Assembly: GCA_964605715.1 (NCBI GenBank)
Contig: CAZSDV010000001.1
Location: 4,578 to 68,577 of the forward strand
Source of the DNA: JAPUME01 sp964605715
GTDB lineage: Bacteria; Acidobacteriota; Terriglobia; UBA7540; JAPUME01
DNA: 64,000 nucleotides
Direction: 5' to 3'
A program made the position numbers and the translations under genes. Positions within the stretch are counted from its first letter, which is position 1. Each line of letters starts with the position of its first letter. This document shows, piece after piece, positions 41,638 to 52,088 of the stretch. The notes beneath the pieces were generated by a model. It was not told the DNA's origin. It saw nothing but the letters and a program-made list of their open reading frames with translations, and did not search any database.

Positions 41638-42585
41638 TTAAACAAATAAACGGCTCACAGAGGACTCCTGGTGCACCGAACGGATGGTTTCTGCTAAAAG
41701 CTCTCCAACGCTCAGGACATGGATCCGCTTGTACGGTTTAGCATTTTCGGAAAGAGGAATCGAGTTAGTGACAACGACCTTGGTAACATGAGATCCAATC
41801 AGTTTTTCAATCGCCTTTCCGGCAAACACAGGGTGGGTAGCACAAGCGTATACTTTTTTGGCCCTCTTTGCCAGGAGAGCCTCAATGCTGCGTACCAATG
41901 TCCCGCCCGTGTCAATCATATCATCGACAATGAGGGCTGTCTTGCCTTCTACGTTACCGATGACATTCATAACTTCTACGGCCTGGTCATCCCCTCGTCT
42001 TTTATCAATGATTGCCAGAGGCACATTAAGTCTTTTAGCGAAGGCGCGGGCCCTTTCCACACCTCCTGAGTCAGGGGAAACCACAACTAAATCTTTTAGC
42101 TTTAACTTCTTGAAGTAAGCGCCAAGTACCGGCGTAGCATAAAGATGGTCCACTGGTATATTGAAGAAACCTTGAATTTGCCCCACGTGAAGATCGAGAG
42201 TTACCACGCGCGAAGCTCCGGCTGAAGTCAAGAGATCAGCTACCAATTTTGAGGTAATTGGTACTCGGGGCCTGTCTTTCCGGTCCTGTCGCGCATAGCC
42301 GTAATAGGGAATGACGGCCGTAATTCGCTTTGCGGAAGCTCGTCGCAGGGCGTCTAAAATAACCAGTAACTCAACAAGGTTTTCGTTGACCGGACGGCAA
42401 GTAGGCTGGACCACGAAAACGTCAGAGCCTCGCACATTCTCTTGGATTTGAACTTTTACCTCACCGTCAGGAAATCGACCCACTAGAAGCCTTCCTAGCT
42501 TAATGTGTAACCGCCTACAAATTTCCTTGGCAAGCACCGGGTGAGCATTGCCGGAAAATACTTTTATTCCATTGCTCCGGGGCAT
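41638..42585 (-). CDS. prs: Ribose-phosphate pyrophosphokinase
   Basis: This makes PRPP from ribose-5-phosphate and ATP for nucleotide, His and Trp synthesis. It has 315 aa, the usual length. Recognised motifs: the FPDGEVKVQIQENVRGSDV region, YGYARQDRKDRPR, DLHVGQIQGFF, the flexible-loop segment VVSPDSGGVERARAF and the PRPP-binding IVDDMIDTGGT. The start is taken at the ATG giving MPRSNGIKVFSG, which matches family N-termini; the frame is open 16 codons further upstream without family-like sequence. tRNA-Gln lies 129 bp upstream on the same strand. Confidence 0.94.
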   Translation of the reverse strand: MPRSNGIKVFSGNAHPVLAKEICRRLHIKLGRLLVGRFPDGEVKVQIQENVRGSDVFVVQPTCRPVNENLVELLVILDALRRASAKRITAVIPYYGYARQDRKDRPRVPITSKLVADLLTSAGASRVVTLDLHVGQIQGFFNIPVDHLYATPVLGAYFKKLKLKDLVVVSPDSGGVERARAFAKRLNVPLAIIDKRRGDDQAVEVMNVIGNVEGKTALIVDDMIDTGGTLVRSIEALLAKRAKKVYACATHPVFAGKAIEKLIGSHVTKVVVTNSIPLSENAKPYKRIHVLSVGELLAETIRSVHQESSVSRLFV

Positions 42586-42713
42586 AATATTTATCTCAAC
42601 TAACTTTTGGTTGGACTCGAGACCCTGCTCCATTTAGCGTTCGGGATTTGCATTTTTTCTGTTACCGCACTACGTATTACCCTAAACCCCCTAAAATCCC
42701 CTTTATCAGGATT

Positions 42714-42787
42714 TGGCTGGGAGGCCTGGGCTCGAACCAGAATTCCATGCTCCAAAGGCATGTGTCCTACCATTGGACGACCTCCCA
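42714..42787 (-). tRNA. tRNA-Gln (TTG)
   Basis: A 74-nt tRNA on the minus strand. I folded it by hand: the acceptor stem TGGGAGG pairs with CCTCCCA; the D stem is GTCC/GGAC; the anticodon stem CATGC/GCATG encloses CTTTGGA, giving anticodon TTG (Gln, CAA); the T stem TCTGG/CCAGG has loop TTCGAGC with one U-G pair. The discriminator base is G and the 3' CCA is encoded. It sits between ispE and prs and is probably co-transcribed with prs. Confidence 0.95.
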
Positions 42788-42859
42788 GGAGGCTAATGGG
42801 TTATCTTGTCCTCGACATCTGGCTACCTTGCAATAAGCAATGGAGCCGGCCATCCCTCT

Positions 42860-43750
42860 CTACTCTACCTGAGTTCTTTTGTATGAGGCGCGCCCTAAAG
42901 TTGTTGTCCGCAAGGCTGTCCAGCCTCGGGGCACAGAATACAAGCCCCTCTTAAGATCATGCGCGGTCCTGAAGATTGCATAAACGGCTGATCCTGAGCC
43001 ACTCAGCGAAACAGGATCCCCACCGGCTTTCAGGAGCTGCCGCTTCAGGCGGGCTAACTCCGGCCACTTTTCGAGGACGACGGATTCAAAATCGTTCTCA
43101 ACCGAACTCCACTTTTCCAGGGAGAATGGTGATAGCTTTCCGGAACAATTAATGTTAGGTGGCTGGCGGAGTCCTGTCAACTTCAAACTCATCCATTGAT
43201 AGGCTTCCTTTGTTGAAATTTCATAATTTGGAAAAACAATCAGGCAGCGACGCATCGGCAAATCAGTTAAGGGGTACACTTCTTCCCCGCGGCCTAGTGC
43301 TAACGCTCGACCTCCAGACAAGAAAAAGGGAATGTCAGATCCTAGTTGAGCTGCTAATTGAAGACATTCAGACACGGGAAGTTTATTTCCAGTGATTTTT
43401 TCAAGTCCTAAAAGTGTTGCTGCCGCGTCGCTGGAAGCCCCGCCTAACCCGCTGCCGACTGGTATGTTTTTCTTAAGCCGTACCTCAATTCCAGTGCTAA
43501 GGCCCCGTTTACGTCGCCAGATTGCGGCAGTTCGATATATTAAACTCCTGGCTCCCGATGGGATCTCGGGAACGTCGCAGAAGATTTTTATCGATCGATC
43601 TCGCTTTTTGAGAATCAATTCGAGGCGGTCATGCAGGCGAACTGTTTGTAATACCGTTCGGATCTCATGGTAACAATCAGGTCGCCGGCCTAGAATTCTA
43701 AGTCCTAGATTAATTTTGGCAAAAGCACGCAATTGAAGCGAAGTATTCAA
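42860..43750 (-). CDS. ispE: 4-diphosphocytidyl-2-C-methyl-D-erythritol kinase IspE
   Basis: This GHMP kinase phosphorylates CDP-methylerythritol in the MEP isoprenoid pathway. It has 296 aa. The N-terminal AFAKINLGLRILGRR, the ATP-binding PVGSGLGGASSDAAA (about 95-109) and the C-terminal SGSGSAVYAIF motif are all present. The start codon is TTG at 43750, giving MNTSLQLRAFAKINLGL. It ends 73 bp before the tRNA-Gln gene. It is upstream of prs on the same strand, a widely seen order. Confidence 0.93.
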   Translation of the reverse strand: MNTSLQLRAFAKINLGLRILGRRPDCYHEIRTVLQTVRLHDRLELILKKRDRSIKIFCDVPEIPSGARSLIYRTAAIWRRKRGLSTGIEVRLKKNIPVGSGLGGASSDAAATLLGLEKITGNKLPVSECLQLAAQLGSDIPFFLSGGRALALGRGEEVYPLTDLPMRRCLIVFPNYEISTKEAYQWMSLKLTGLRQPPNINCSGKLSPFSLEKWSSVENDFESVVLEKWPELARLKRQLLKAGGDPVSLSGSGSAVYAIFRTAHDLKRGLYSVPRGWTALRTTTLGRASYKRTQVE

Positions 43751-43768
43751 GGTGTGAATTCGATCGGG

Positions 43769-45829
43769 TCAGCGACCACTGGATGAGTTTTCTAGTTTCT
43801 CGAGTTGCTCTCGGAGTTCCTGGGCGTGAAAAGAATCAAATTCACCACCTTTCGCCTCTGGCCAGGTTTCGAGAGCCCGCTTCCAGGCATCCTGCGCCTG
43901 TTCGGTGCGTCCAGTGTTATAGTAAAGGTACCCTAAGTGTTTGTGGATGGTTGGATCATGGGATATTCGCCGGGCTGCTTCTTCCAGGTGAATTTCCGCC
44001 AAGTTGTATTTTCTCATTTTGAAATAGGCCCAACCTAGAGAGTCAAGATAGGCGCCATTCTTCGGCTCCATTTCTAGTGCTTTTCGGATGTAGCGAACGG
44101 ACTCCTCCAGGCGTATGCCTTGTTCGGCAAGCATGTAGCCAAGATAATTTGATGCACCAGCGTTGAATGGATTTATTTTAAGAACTTGCTTGAATTGGTC
44201 CTCTGCTAAATCAAACTTCTTTTGCCTTTCATATATGGATCCCAATAAAAAAATTCCGTATTCGCTGTTCGGTTGACTTGTTGATAAAGCTAAGGCCTTG
44301 CGGGTCCATTCTTCCGCAGTTTCGAGGTTCTGAGCCTGGAAGTAGACTTGTCCGATGGCCAACAGTAATTCTTGGTCTTCTTCGTTTCCAGAACCGAGCT
44401 TTTTCAGTTGAGTAATTGCTTCTTCAATTTTTCCATCGAGACCTAGTAGTGATGCCTGCAGTAATTGGAGCTGACGATTATCAGGGTACTTTCCGATAGC
44501 CTCGGAGGCTACTTTCAGGGCTTCTGGCAGGTTGCCGGAAAGTCGATGAGTTTCAGAAATAAGCACTTCAGCTCTGGGAATATGGATTGGGCCAAGCTCA
44601 CGAATGCTGCTGAAAGCACTAAGGGCCAGGTCAAATTTTTCCAATGCCCGGTAGGAGAGGCCCTTTCTTTCGAGAAAAACAGCTCGGTTTGTTGCCTCCC
44701 CAACTGGGTAATTCCCTGAGTCCTTTTTGGTGGATTCCAGAAACTCGGTTATTAGGGAAATAGCCTCTTCCTCACGCCCCAATGTTTCTTTAAGATGAAT
44801 GTCACTGTATAGAATCTCGATATTTTCTGGCTGAGCCCTCCGGGCACGCTCGATGGCACGTTCCGCTTCCCTAAGGTTTCCTTCCCTGCGTAAGATTTCC
44901 GATAGTAATCGGTGAGCTTCCCCATTTTGTTCGTTTTCTTTTAGTAACTTTTTTAGCTCGGGTTTCGCACGGTCGAAGTCTCGCAGGGCTACCAGAACCC
45001 GGGTATACATTTGCCGAACCTGTTGGTTATCAGGTTGTTGTTTAAGGGCACTTTCGTAGTGGCGCGATGACTCCTTCAGCTGTCCAGTTTGCTGGTAAGC
45101 AAAGGCTAGTACAGCTAGGATTTGAGTGGGCAAGTTTTCTTGTTGCTCCTCTCTTAAGAGCTCAATGACCTGTTCGTAATCTCCACGATCCGAATAGAGT
45201 TGGGCTAGGCTGCTGAGACCGCGTCGTGAATTTGGCCGGCTTGCCAATATTTTTTTGAGGGTTTCTTCGGCCTTCTGAATCTGGTTATTCATTCGGTAAA
45301 GGCGGGCTAGGGTGAAGAGGGAATCCAGGTCACCATTGATTTTTCGTCAGACAATCTCAAAGTGGGAAAGTGCCTTACGGATATTTTCCTGTGACGACTG
45401 GCCTAAATTACGCTTACCGAGGGTACGAACGTAAATGTTTCCAATTAGCCGATTGGCATCGGTATTTTCTGGATCTGATTCCAGGACCCGTTTCGATTCC
45501 TTTATAGCCTCATCCGAGCGACCGATACTTGCATAGAGCCCTGCCAGTTCTGTTTGAAGAAATAGTGATTCTGGATTAGCCTCTATGGCTTTTTGATATT
45601 CTGAGATTGACCTCTCTGCCAGGTGCAAGCGATTATAAACACGAGACAGTTCACGATATCGACGGCCTAGCATATAGTGGTAATAAGAGCGAGCACGGTC
45701 CACCCGTGGGGCTGGCTGGAACTCGACAGGTTCGCCGGGCTTAAGCGTCGGTATCTGAGCCCACGCGACGGTAGTACCCGCCAGGAAAAGGAGGCCAACT
45801 CCTATCCTTGCAACCACTGCTGGCTTCAT
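43769..45829 (-). pseudogene. Exported TPR-repeat protein broken by one in-frame TGA
   Basis: A continuous reading frame from ATG 45829 encodes a signal peptide (MKPAVVARIGVGLLFLAG...) and TPRs, ends at TGA 45349-45347 after SHFEIV, then continues in exactly the same frame with RKINGDLDSLFTLARLYR and about 14 more TPRs to the stop at 43769. The 18 codons after the stop (up to the next ATG at 45292) read as normal repeat sequence, so a single base change (for example CGA or GGA to TGA) explains the break. Other genes here use TGA as a normal stop. It is a nonsense mutation or a sequence error; the intact product would be about 686 aa, in the membrane or periplasm. The gene lies between ispE and gpmI. 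Confidence 0.82.
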
Positions 45830-45944
45830 TGGAATCTCATCCTGTCTTGAATTAGGGCCATTATTACACAACCATTTAGCCCTGTCAAAATCAGTACATG
45901 GTTACGTATGTGGCACAGAGGAAGAGTGTTTTAAGATGAGTTTA

Positions 45945-47483
45945 CTAAAGAATCCTTAGGTCTTTACCGTTCATCTCAGGAGGCTGTGGGAGATTACTTA
46001 ACCCAAGAAAGGTGGGAGCAATGTCGCTAAGCGCTCCTTCCTGGCGGAGACTAATAGGCGCCTGCTCGGCGACGACAATTAGCGGTACCAAGTTTGTTGT
46101 GTGCGCCGTGTGCGGAGCCCCCGTTATAGGGTTTTGCATCAATTCGGCGTTACCATGGTCGGCGGTGATGATCATTGAGCCACCCGCCATTTTGACAGAA
46201 CGGTAAATTTCTGAAAGTCCAGCGTCAATGGCTTCTACTGCTTTTATGGTTGCCTCTAGTTTTCCACTGTGGCCGACCATATCTGCATTAGCAAAATTGG
46301 CGATAATGGCATCCCGGCTGCCCTCTTCTATGAACTTAACTACCGTATCGGTGATGCCCTGAGCGCTCATCTCAGGTTTTAGATCGTACGTGGAAACTTT
46401 TGGTGAGGGAATCAGGATACGGTCCTCTCCTGGGTAGGCCTTTTCGATTCCTCCATTAAGAAAATAGGTGACGTGTGCATATTTTTCTGTTTCCGCGACA
46501 CGGAGATTCTTAATTTTCATTTCTGCAAAAACATTTGCAAGAATGTGATCTATTCCATGAGCACCAAAGGCATAGGGAAGGCCAAATTTATTGCTGTACT
46601 CTGTCATGCAGACGAAAAATAGATTACCTGGAAGATTATGTCGCGGAAAGCTATCGAAATCTTTTTGGGTTAGAGCACGCGTCAATTGTCGGGCACGGTC
46701 AGCTCGGAAGTTGAAAAACATGACAGCATCGCCTTCCCGGATGCTCCCTTCAGGTCTACCTGTTGATCCGCCAATGATCATGGGAAGGACGAACTCATCA
46801 GTTATCCCTTGCCCATAGGAGGTGCGGAGGGTTTGTTGGGGATCTGCGGTACGGATTCCCTGGCCCGGTACCAACGCACTATAAGCTTTTTCCGTGCGGT
46901 CCCAACGATGGTCGCGATCCATGGCGTAGTATCGACCTGAAACGCTGGCGACCTTACCCACGCTGTACTCGTTGATCTTTTGTTGTAACTCAGCTAGGTA
47001 TTTGACGCCATGCGTGGGTGGCGTATCACGGCCATCCATCAGGGCGTGAATAAATACCTCTTTCAGTTGGTTTTCCTTGGCCATTCGTAATAGAGCATAG
47101 AGATGACGGGGGTGTGCATGCACACCCCCGTCACTCAGCAATCCAATTAGATGGAGACGGGATTTTCGGCCGCGCTCCATTAGTTTTAGTAGGGTTGGAA
47201 TGCGAAAAAATCCACCCTCTTTGATTGATTTGTCGATACGAGTTAACTGCTGGAAAACGACGCGCCCAGCGCCTATGTTCAGATGACCTACTTCGGAGTT
47301 GCCCATAAGCCCTCCTGGTAGGCCAACTCGCTTACCGGAGGTATGGACTAAGGTGCTCGGGTAATTCTTTGCCAGGTGGTCCCAGGTTGGGGTCTGGGCT
47401 AGGGCGATCGCGTTCGAATCAGGGTAAGGATTGTATCCCCAACCGTCGAGGATTATGAGCACCGTAGGGCGTGGAGATTTCAC
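45945..47483 (-). CDS. gpmI: 2,3-bisphosphoglycerate-independent phosphoglycerate mutase
   Basis: This enzyme interconverts 3- and 2-phosphoglycerate in glycolysis with two metal ions. It has 512 aa. The N-terminal DGWGYNPYPDSNAI metal site, the phosphorylated S62 in GGLMGNSEVGHLNIG, GRYYAMDRDHRWDR, the FRADRARQL motif and the C-terminal TADHGNAE segment are all intact. The start codon is GTG at 47483. It is directly downstream of eno, the next enzyme in the pathway, 66 bp apart. A perfect 30-bp palindrome lies inside its coding region (47104-47133). Confidence 0.95.
   Translation of the reverse strand: MKSPRPTVLIILDGWGYNPYPDSNAIALAQTPTWDHLAKNYPSTLVHTSGKRVGLPGGLMGNSEVGHLNIGAGRVVFQQLTRIDKSIKEGGFFRIPTLLKLMERGRKSRLHLIGLLSDGGVHAHPRHLYALLRMAKENQLKEVFIHALMDGRDTPPTHGVKYLAELQQKINEYSVGKVASVSGRYYAMDRDHRWDRTEKAYSALVPGQGIRTADPQQTLRTSYGQGITDEFVLPMIIGGSTGRPEGSIREGDAVMFFNFRADRARQLTRALTQKDFDSFPRHNLPGNLFFVCMTEYSNKFGLPYAFGAHGIDHILANVFAEMKIKNLRVAETEKYAHVTYFLNGGIEKAYPGEDRILIPSPKVSTYDLKPEMSAQGITDTVVKFIEEGSRDAIIANFANADMVGHSGKLEATIKAVEAIDAGLSEIYRSVKMAGGSMIITADHGNAELMQNPITGAPHTAHTTNLVPLIVVAEQAPISLRQEGALSDIAPTFLGLSNLPQPPEMNGKDLRIL
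47104..47133. repeat. Perfect 30-bp palindrome within gpmI
   Basis: TGACGGGGGTGTGCA at 47104-47118 is followed immediately by its exact reverse complement (47119-47133), with no loop. The coded peptide is the conserved SDGGVHAHP-type segment of GpmI, which the palindrome fits exactly. Confidence 0.95.
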
Positions 47484-47549
47484 GGGTGAATATCCTAAAT
47501 AGCCAGAAGTAGGTTAGGTAGCAGGTTGTTGGCTCCTGCTAAAAACTTC

Positions 47550-48820
<1,271 letters not shown>

Positions 48821-48943
48821 TGAAAATTCTCCTACTGAAATGAATACCGCAAGATTGAAGATTAAGAATTCTAACCCAGCTTACAGCTCTCAGTCAGTAA
48901 TGTTCTGAATCTTGGCGGCAGTTCTTAAGAAAAGCAGTGGAGA

Positions 48944-48972
48944 TTGCGCTGGTGGAAAGGCTCCGATATAGT
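48944..48972 (+). promoter_or_regulatory. Candidate promoter of sppA
   Basis: TTGCGC (48944-48949) and TATAGT (48967-48972) are 17 bp apart, placed about 80 bp before the sppA start. The -10 is a good match; the -35 shares only TTG plus a C. It is the best candidate in the 230-bp divergent region between eno and sppA. Confidence 0.45.
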
Positions 48973-49050
48973 GCTTTTGGAAGTAAAATGAGGTGTTAGG
49001 ATGCACCAAAGCAGCAGTCCACTTTTTAGCTTGATGGCAAGGGGGTAATT

Positions 49051-50784
49051 ATGGCTCATCGAAGAAGAAGCCTAGCCAGAACTATTTTTAAATTAATGGT
49101 CCTTCAGTCGGCCCTAGGCCTTCTAGCTGTAGTCCTGATCGGAATTATCATGGTTGGGGTGGTGAATTTCCGTAACCGCATCTTATCCAACACAGTACTG
49201 GTAGTTGATGTCCGGGGTGTTATTTCTGAGGAAGCACCACGGAATTTCTTTGGGGAAATCACCCAGGGTTCAGTGAAGATCATGAGTGATCTCCTGGAGG
49301 CAATCGATCGAGCTGCCCTCGACAGTCGTATTAACGGTCTTGTTCTGCGTGTTGACGATGGGAAAATGAATATGGCAAAGCTCCAGGAACTTCGCGAGAG
49401 GATTCATAAGTTTAACCAATCAGGGAAATTCAGCGCTGTTTTCCTCGAGTCTTCAACAAACCGGAGCTACTATTTGGCCAGTGCTTGTCAGTCGATTACC
49501 CTCGTCCCTAAATCGATTCTTGGCATTCGTGGCATGATGGCAGAATCCACTTTCCTCCGGGGGACCCTGGATAAATTAGGTATCGAGGCTGTTTTTTTTC
49601 ACACGGGTGAACACAAAAGTGCATCTAATCTCCTTACCGAAAAGGCTTACACGCGGGAGCATCGAGAATCTGTTGAAACCTTACTTCGTGATTGGTACGG
49701 AGAATTTTTGCTAGGAGTTGCCGAAGATAGAAATTTAAAGGTATCCAGGCTAGCAAACATGGTTGAGCGGGCCCCTTACACTTCCCAAGAAGCACTTGAG
49801 GTTGGCTTGGTAGACGAGGTAGCTTACAGGGATCAGTTCGATGAGAAAATAAAAGAGTTGAACCAGGGGAGCGAAGAGTACACGAGTGTAGGACGTTATC
49901 TAGGGCAAACCACTGCTGAAGGTGATTTAAAGGTGGCTGTCGTTTATGCTTCAGGAACCATTACGACTGGGGAGAGTTCTGAGGATCCAGTGCTTGGAAT
50001 GGTGCTTGGTTCGGAAACTCTATCGAAACATCTGAAGATAGCTCGTGAGGATGAGTCTCTGGAAGCTGTCATTTTACGCGTAGACAGCCCCGGTGGATCT
50101 GCAGTTGCATCTGAGATTATTCGTCGCGAAGTGGAGCTTACCCAGAAGGAAAAACCCGTGGTGGTCTCCATGTCCGATGTCGCTGCCTCGGGAGGTTACT
50201 GGATCGCAATGGGCGCAGACCGCATAGTGGCACAACCGGGGACTGTAACGGGATCAATCGGGGTTGTCAGTGGAAAACTCAATATCAAGGGTCTTTATGG
50301 AAAACTGGGCATGAGTAAGGATTATGTGGCCCTTACGGAAAACGCCACGATTGAGTGGCCGTTTCAAAGCTATACTCAACCCCAGCGCACCGTGGTGAGG
50401 AGACTTATGCAAGGGTATTACGAATCATTTAAAGCCGGGGTTTCCGAAGGGAGAAGTCTGAGCTTAGAGGAGGTCGAAAAAATCGCTCAGGGGCGCGTTT
50501 GGAGTGGCGAGAAGGCCCTCCAGCTGGGCTTGGTGGATGAGCTCGGCGGCATGGATGTTGCGGTGAGATGGGCCAAGAAACTGGCTAACGTTCCCGAGGA
50601 GGAAAAAGTGAAGCTGGTGCGAATCACTACCAGTAAGACCATGATTAGCGAACTTTGGGATGTGCTGGAGAGCATATTGGTATTGCGCCCCAGGTTAGCT
50701 CAGGAAACATTAAGGAGAGTAACCAACCTCATGATGGAGGGGCCAGTGTGGGTATTTTTGCCTTTTCTGCCCGAGGCAAGGTAG
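49051..50784 (+). CDS. sppA: Signal peptide peptidase SppA, 67-kDa type
   Basis: This membrane-anchored serine protease degrades cleaved signal peptides. It has 577 aa, the long tandem form. An N-terminal membrane segment is at about 19-39; two ClpP-like domains follow. The catalytic lysine K189 (GEHKSASN) and serine S380 (DVAASGGYW) have the same Lys-in-domain-1, Ser-in-domain-2 layout as E. coli SppA. An AAGGGGG ribosome-binding site precedes ATG 49051. It is the first plus-strand gene before the cell-shape cluster, with 195 bp between. Confidence 0.9.
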   Translation: MAHRRRSLARTIFKLMVLQSALGLLAVVLIGIIMVGVVNFRNRILSNTVLVVDVRGVISEEAPRNFFGEITQGSVKIMSDLLEAIDRAALDSRINGLVLRVDDGKMNMAKLQELRERIHKFNQSGKFSAVFLESSTNRSYYLASACQSITLVPKSILGIRGMMAESTFLRGTLDKLGIEAVFFHTGEHKSASNLLTEKAYTREHRESVETLLRDWYGEFLLGVAEDRNLKVSRLANMVERAPYTSQEALEVGLVDEVAYRDQFDEKIKELNQGSEEYTSVGRYLGQTTAEGDLKVAVVYASGTITTGESSEDPVLGMVLGSETLSKHLKIAREDESLEAVILRVDSPGGSAVASEIIRREVELTQKEKPVVVSMSDVAASGGYWIAMGADRIVAQPGTVTGSIGVVSGKLNIKGLYGKLGMSKDYVALTENATIEWPFQSYTQPQRTVVRRLMQGYYESFKAGVSEGRSLSLEEVEKIAQGRVWSGEKALQLGLVDELGGMDVAVRWAKKLANVPEEEKVKLVRITTSKTMISELWDVLESILVLRPRLAQETLRRVTNLMMEGPVWVFLPFLPEAR

Positions 50785-50837
50785 TGAAACCGTATTTGAT
50801 ACAAGATTGGGTGCTCATAATGTAAGTTAATAGGGTT

Positions 50838-50936
50838 ATGGATTTTTTAAAACGCCTGTTGCGGCAATCGCGACAGCACAGCAACACTAGAGACGGGCAA
50901 CCTAATTGTGCTAAATTTACATGTGGGAAGATTTAA
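50838..50936 (+). CDS. Possible 32-aa peptide between sppA and mreB
   Basis: A short frame begins ATG 50838 and reads MDFLKRLLRQSRQ, then a hydrophilic tail with two cysteines, ending TAA 50934-50936. The amphipathic basic start could be a membrane-binding helix. The ribosome-binding site (AGGG) is weak and I know no homologue, so it may be chance sequence in a 195-bp spacer. Confidence 0.2.
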   Translation: MDFLKRLLRQSRQHSNTRDGQPNCAKFTCGKI

Positions 50937-50979
50937 TTACTAAATCCTATCATTTTCTGTTTGGGGAGTTTAAGGAATA

Positions 50980-52005
50980 ATGGGTTTTCGATCCTTACTT
51001 AGTATGTTTTCCTCTGATCTGGCTATTGACCTAGGAACAGCTAACACGCTGGTCTTTGCTGTAGGCGAGGGTGTGGTTGTTAATGAACCTTCCATTGTGG
51101 CTATAAATAAGCACAACGGTGCCATTGAAGCCGTGGGCCATGAGGCTAAGGAGATGGTGGGTCGCACGCCTGGAAATATCATATCCATACGGCCATTGAG
51201 GGATGGCGTCATTGCTGACTTCAAAGTTACCGAGAAGATGCTCGACTACTTTATCCATAAGGCTCATAACCGGAGGATTTTTGTTCATCCGAGAATTGTG
51301 ATAGGAGTTCCGTCAGAAATTACACCGGTAGAAAAGCGTGCAGTTCAGGATTCAGCCTACCGTGCTCATGCTAGTGAGGTTCATCTGGTAGAGCAGGCTA
51401 CAATGGCTGCCATTGGGGCGAACTTACCCATTACTGAGCCTTCTGGCAGCATGATTGTCGATATTGGTGGCGGCACTACAGACATTGCCATTATTTCGCT
51501 TTCCGGAATCGTCTATAGCCGTTCGGTCAGAGTGGCAGGAAACGAGATGGATGAGGCGATTACTAACTACATAAAACGTAAATACAACCTTCTGATTGGA
51601 GAGAGAACGGCAGAGATGATTAAGATGGAGGTTGGTTCGGCTAGTGCTCTTGAAAAACCGATGACCATAGAGATTAAAGGAAGACATCTGCTGGAAGGAA
51701 TTCCTAGGACGCTAACCTTGGACGATTCCGAAGTGCGTGAGGCCCTTTCTGACTGCGTGGGGACGCTTCTCAACGCAATCCGTGTTGCACTTGAGAGAAC
51801 CCCACCGGAGCTTTCTGCTGACATATCAGATCGGGGAATTGTGATAACCGGCGGTGGGGCTTTGTTGAAAAATCTTGATAAGCGTATCCGGGACGAAACT
51901 GGGCTGCCAGTCACAGTTGCCGAAAACCCTTTGACCTGTGTGGTGCTGGGAACGGGAAAGATGTTGTACGATTTCGATCTTCTGCGGCGGGTGGCCATCG
52001 AGTAG
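50980..52005 (+). CDS. mreB: Rod-shape-determining actin homologue MreB
   Basis: This actin-like filament protein guides lateral wall synthesis. It has 341 aa. The N-terminal LAIDLGTANTLVFA phosphate-1 motif, the MIVDIGGGTTDIAIISL phosphate-2 motif and the ITGGGALLKNLD adenosine motif are all present. An AAGGA ribosome-binding site precedes ATG 50980. It starts the mreB-mreC-mreD-mrdA-rodA run, so a rod or elongated cell shape is likely. Confidence 0.95.
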   Translation: MGFRSLLSMFSSDLAIDLGTANTLVFAVGEGVVVNEPSIVAINKHNGAIEAVGHEAKEMVGRTPGNIISIRPLRDGVIADFKVTEKMLDYFIHKAHNRRIFVHPRIVIGVPSEITPVEKRAVQDSAYRAHASEVHLVEQATMAAIGANLPITEPSGSMIVDIGGGTTDIAIISLSGIVYSRSVRVAGNEMDEAITNYIKRKYNLLIGERTAEMIKMEVGSASALEKPMTIEIKGRHLLEGIPRTLTLDDSEVREALSDCVGTLLNAIRVALERTPPELSADISDRGIVITGGGALLKNLDKRIRDETGLPVTVAENPLTCVVLGTGKMLYDFDLLRRVAIE

Positions 52006-52088
52006 GGCGTTGGCTTAAAGTAATTCCAGGATTTGAAATTTTCTGGAAAAAATCGATTCCTCAGAGCTTGAGGAAGAACCTTCATCAT

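Noticed and set aside
45347..45349. TGA in the TPR gene read as selenocysteine or tryptophan
   Set aside because: TPR consensus needs neither residue, no plausible SECIS-like element was noticed after it, and TGA is used as a normal stop in iscR, hscB and other genes.
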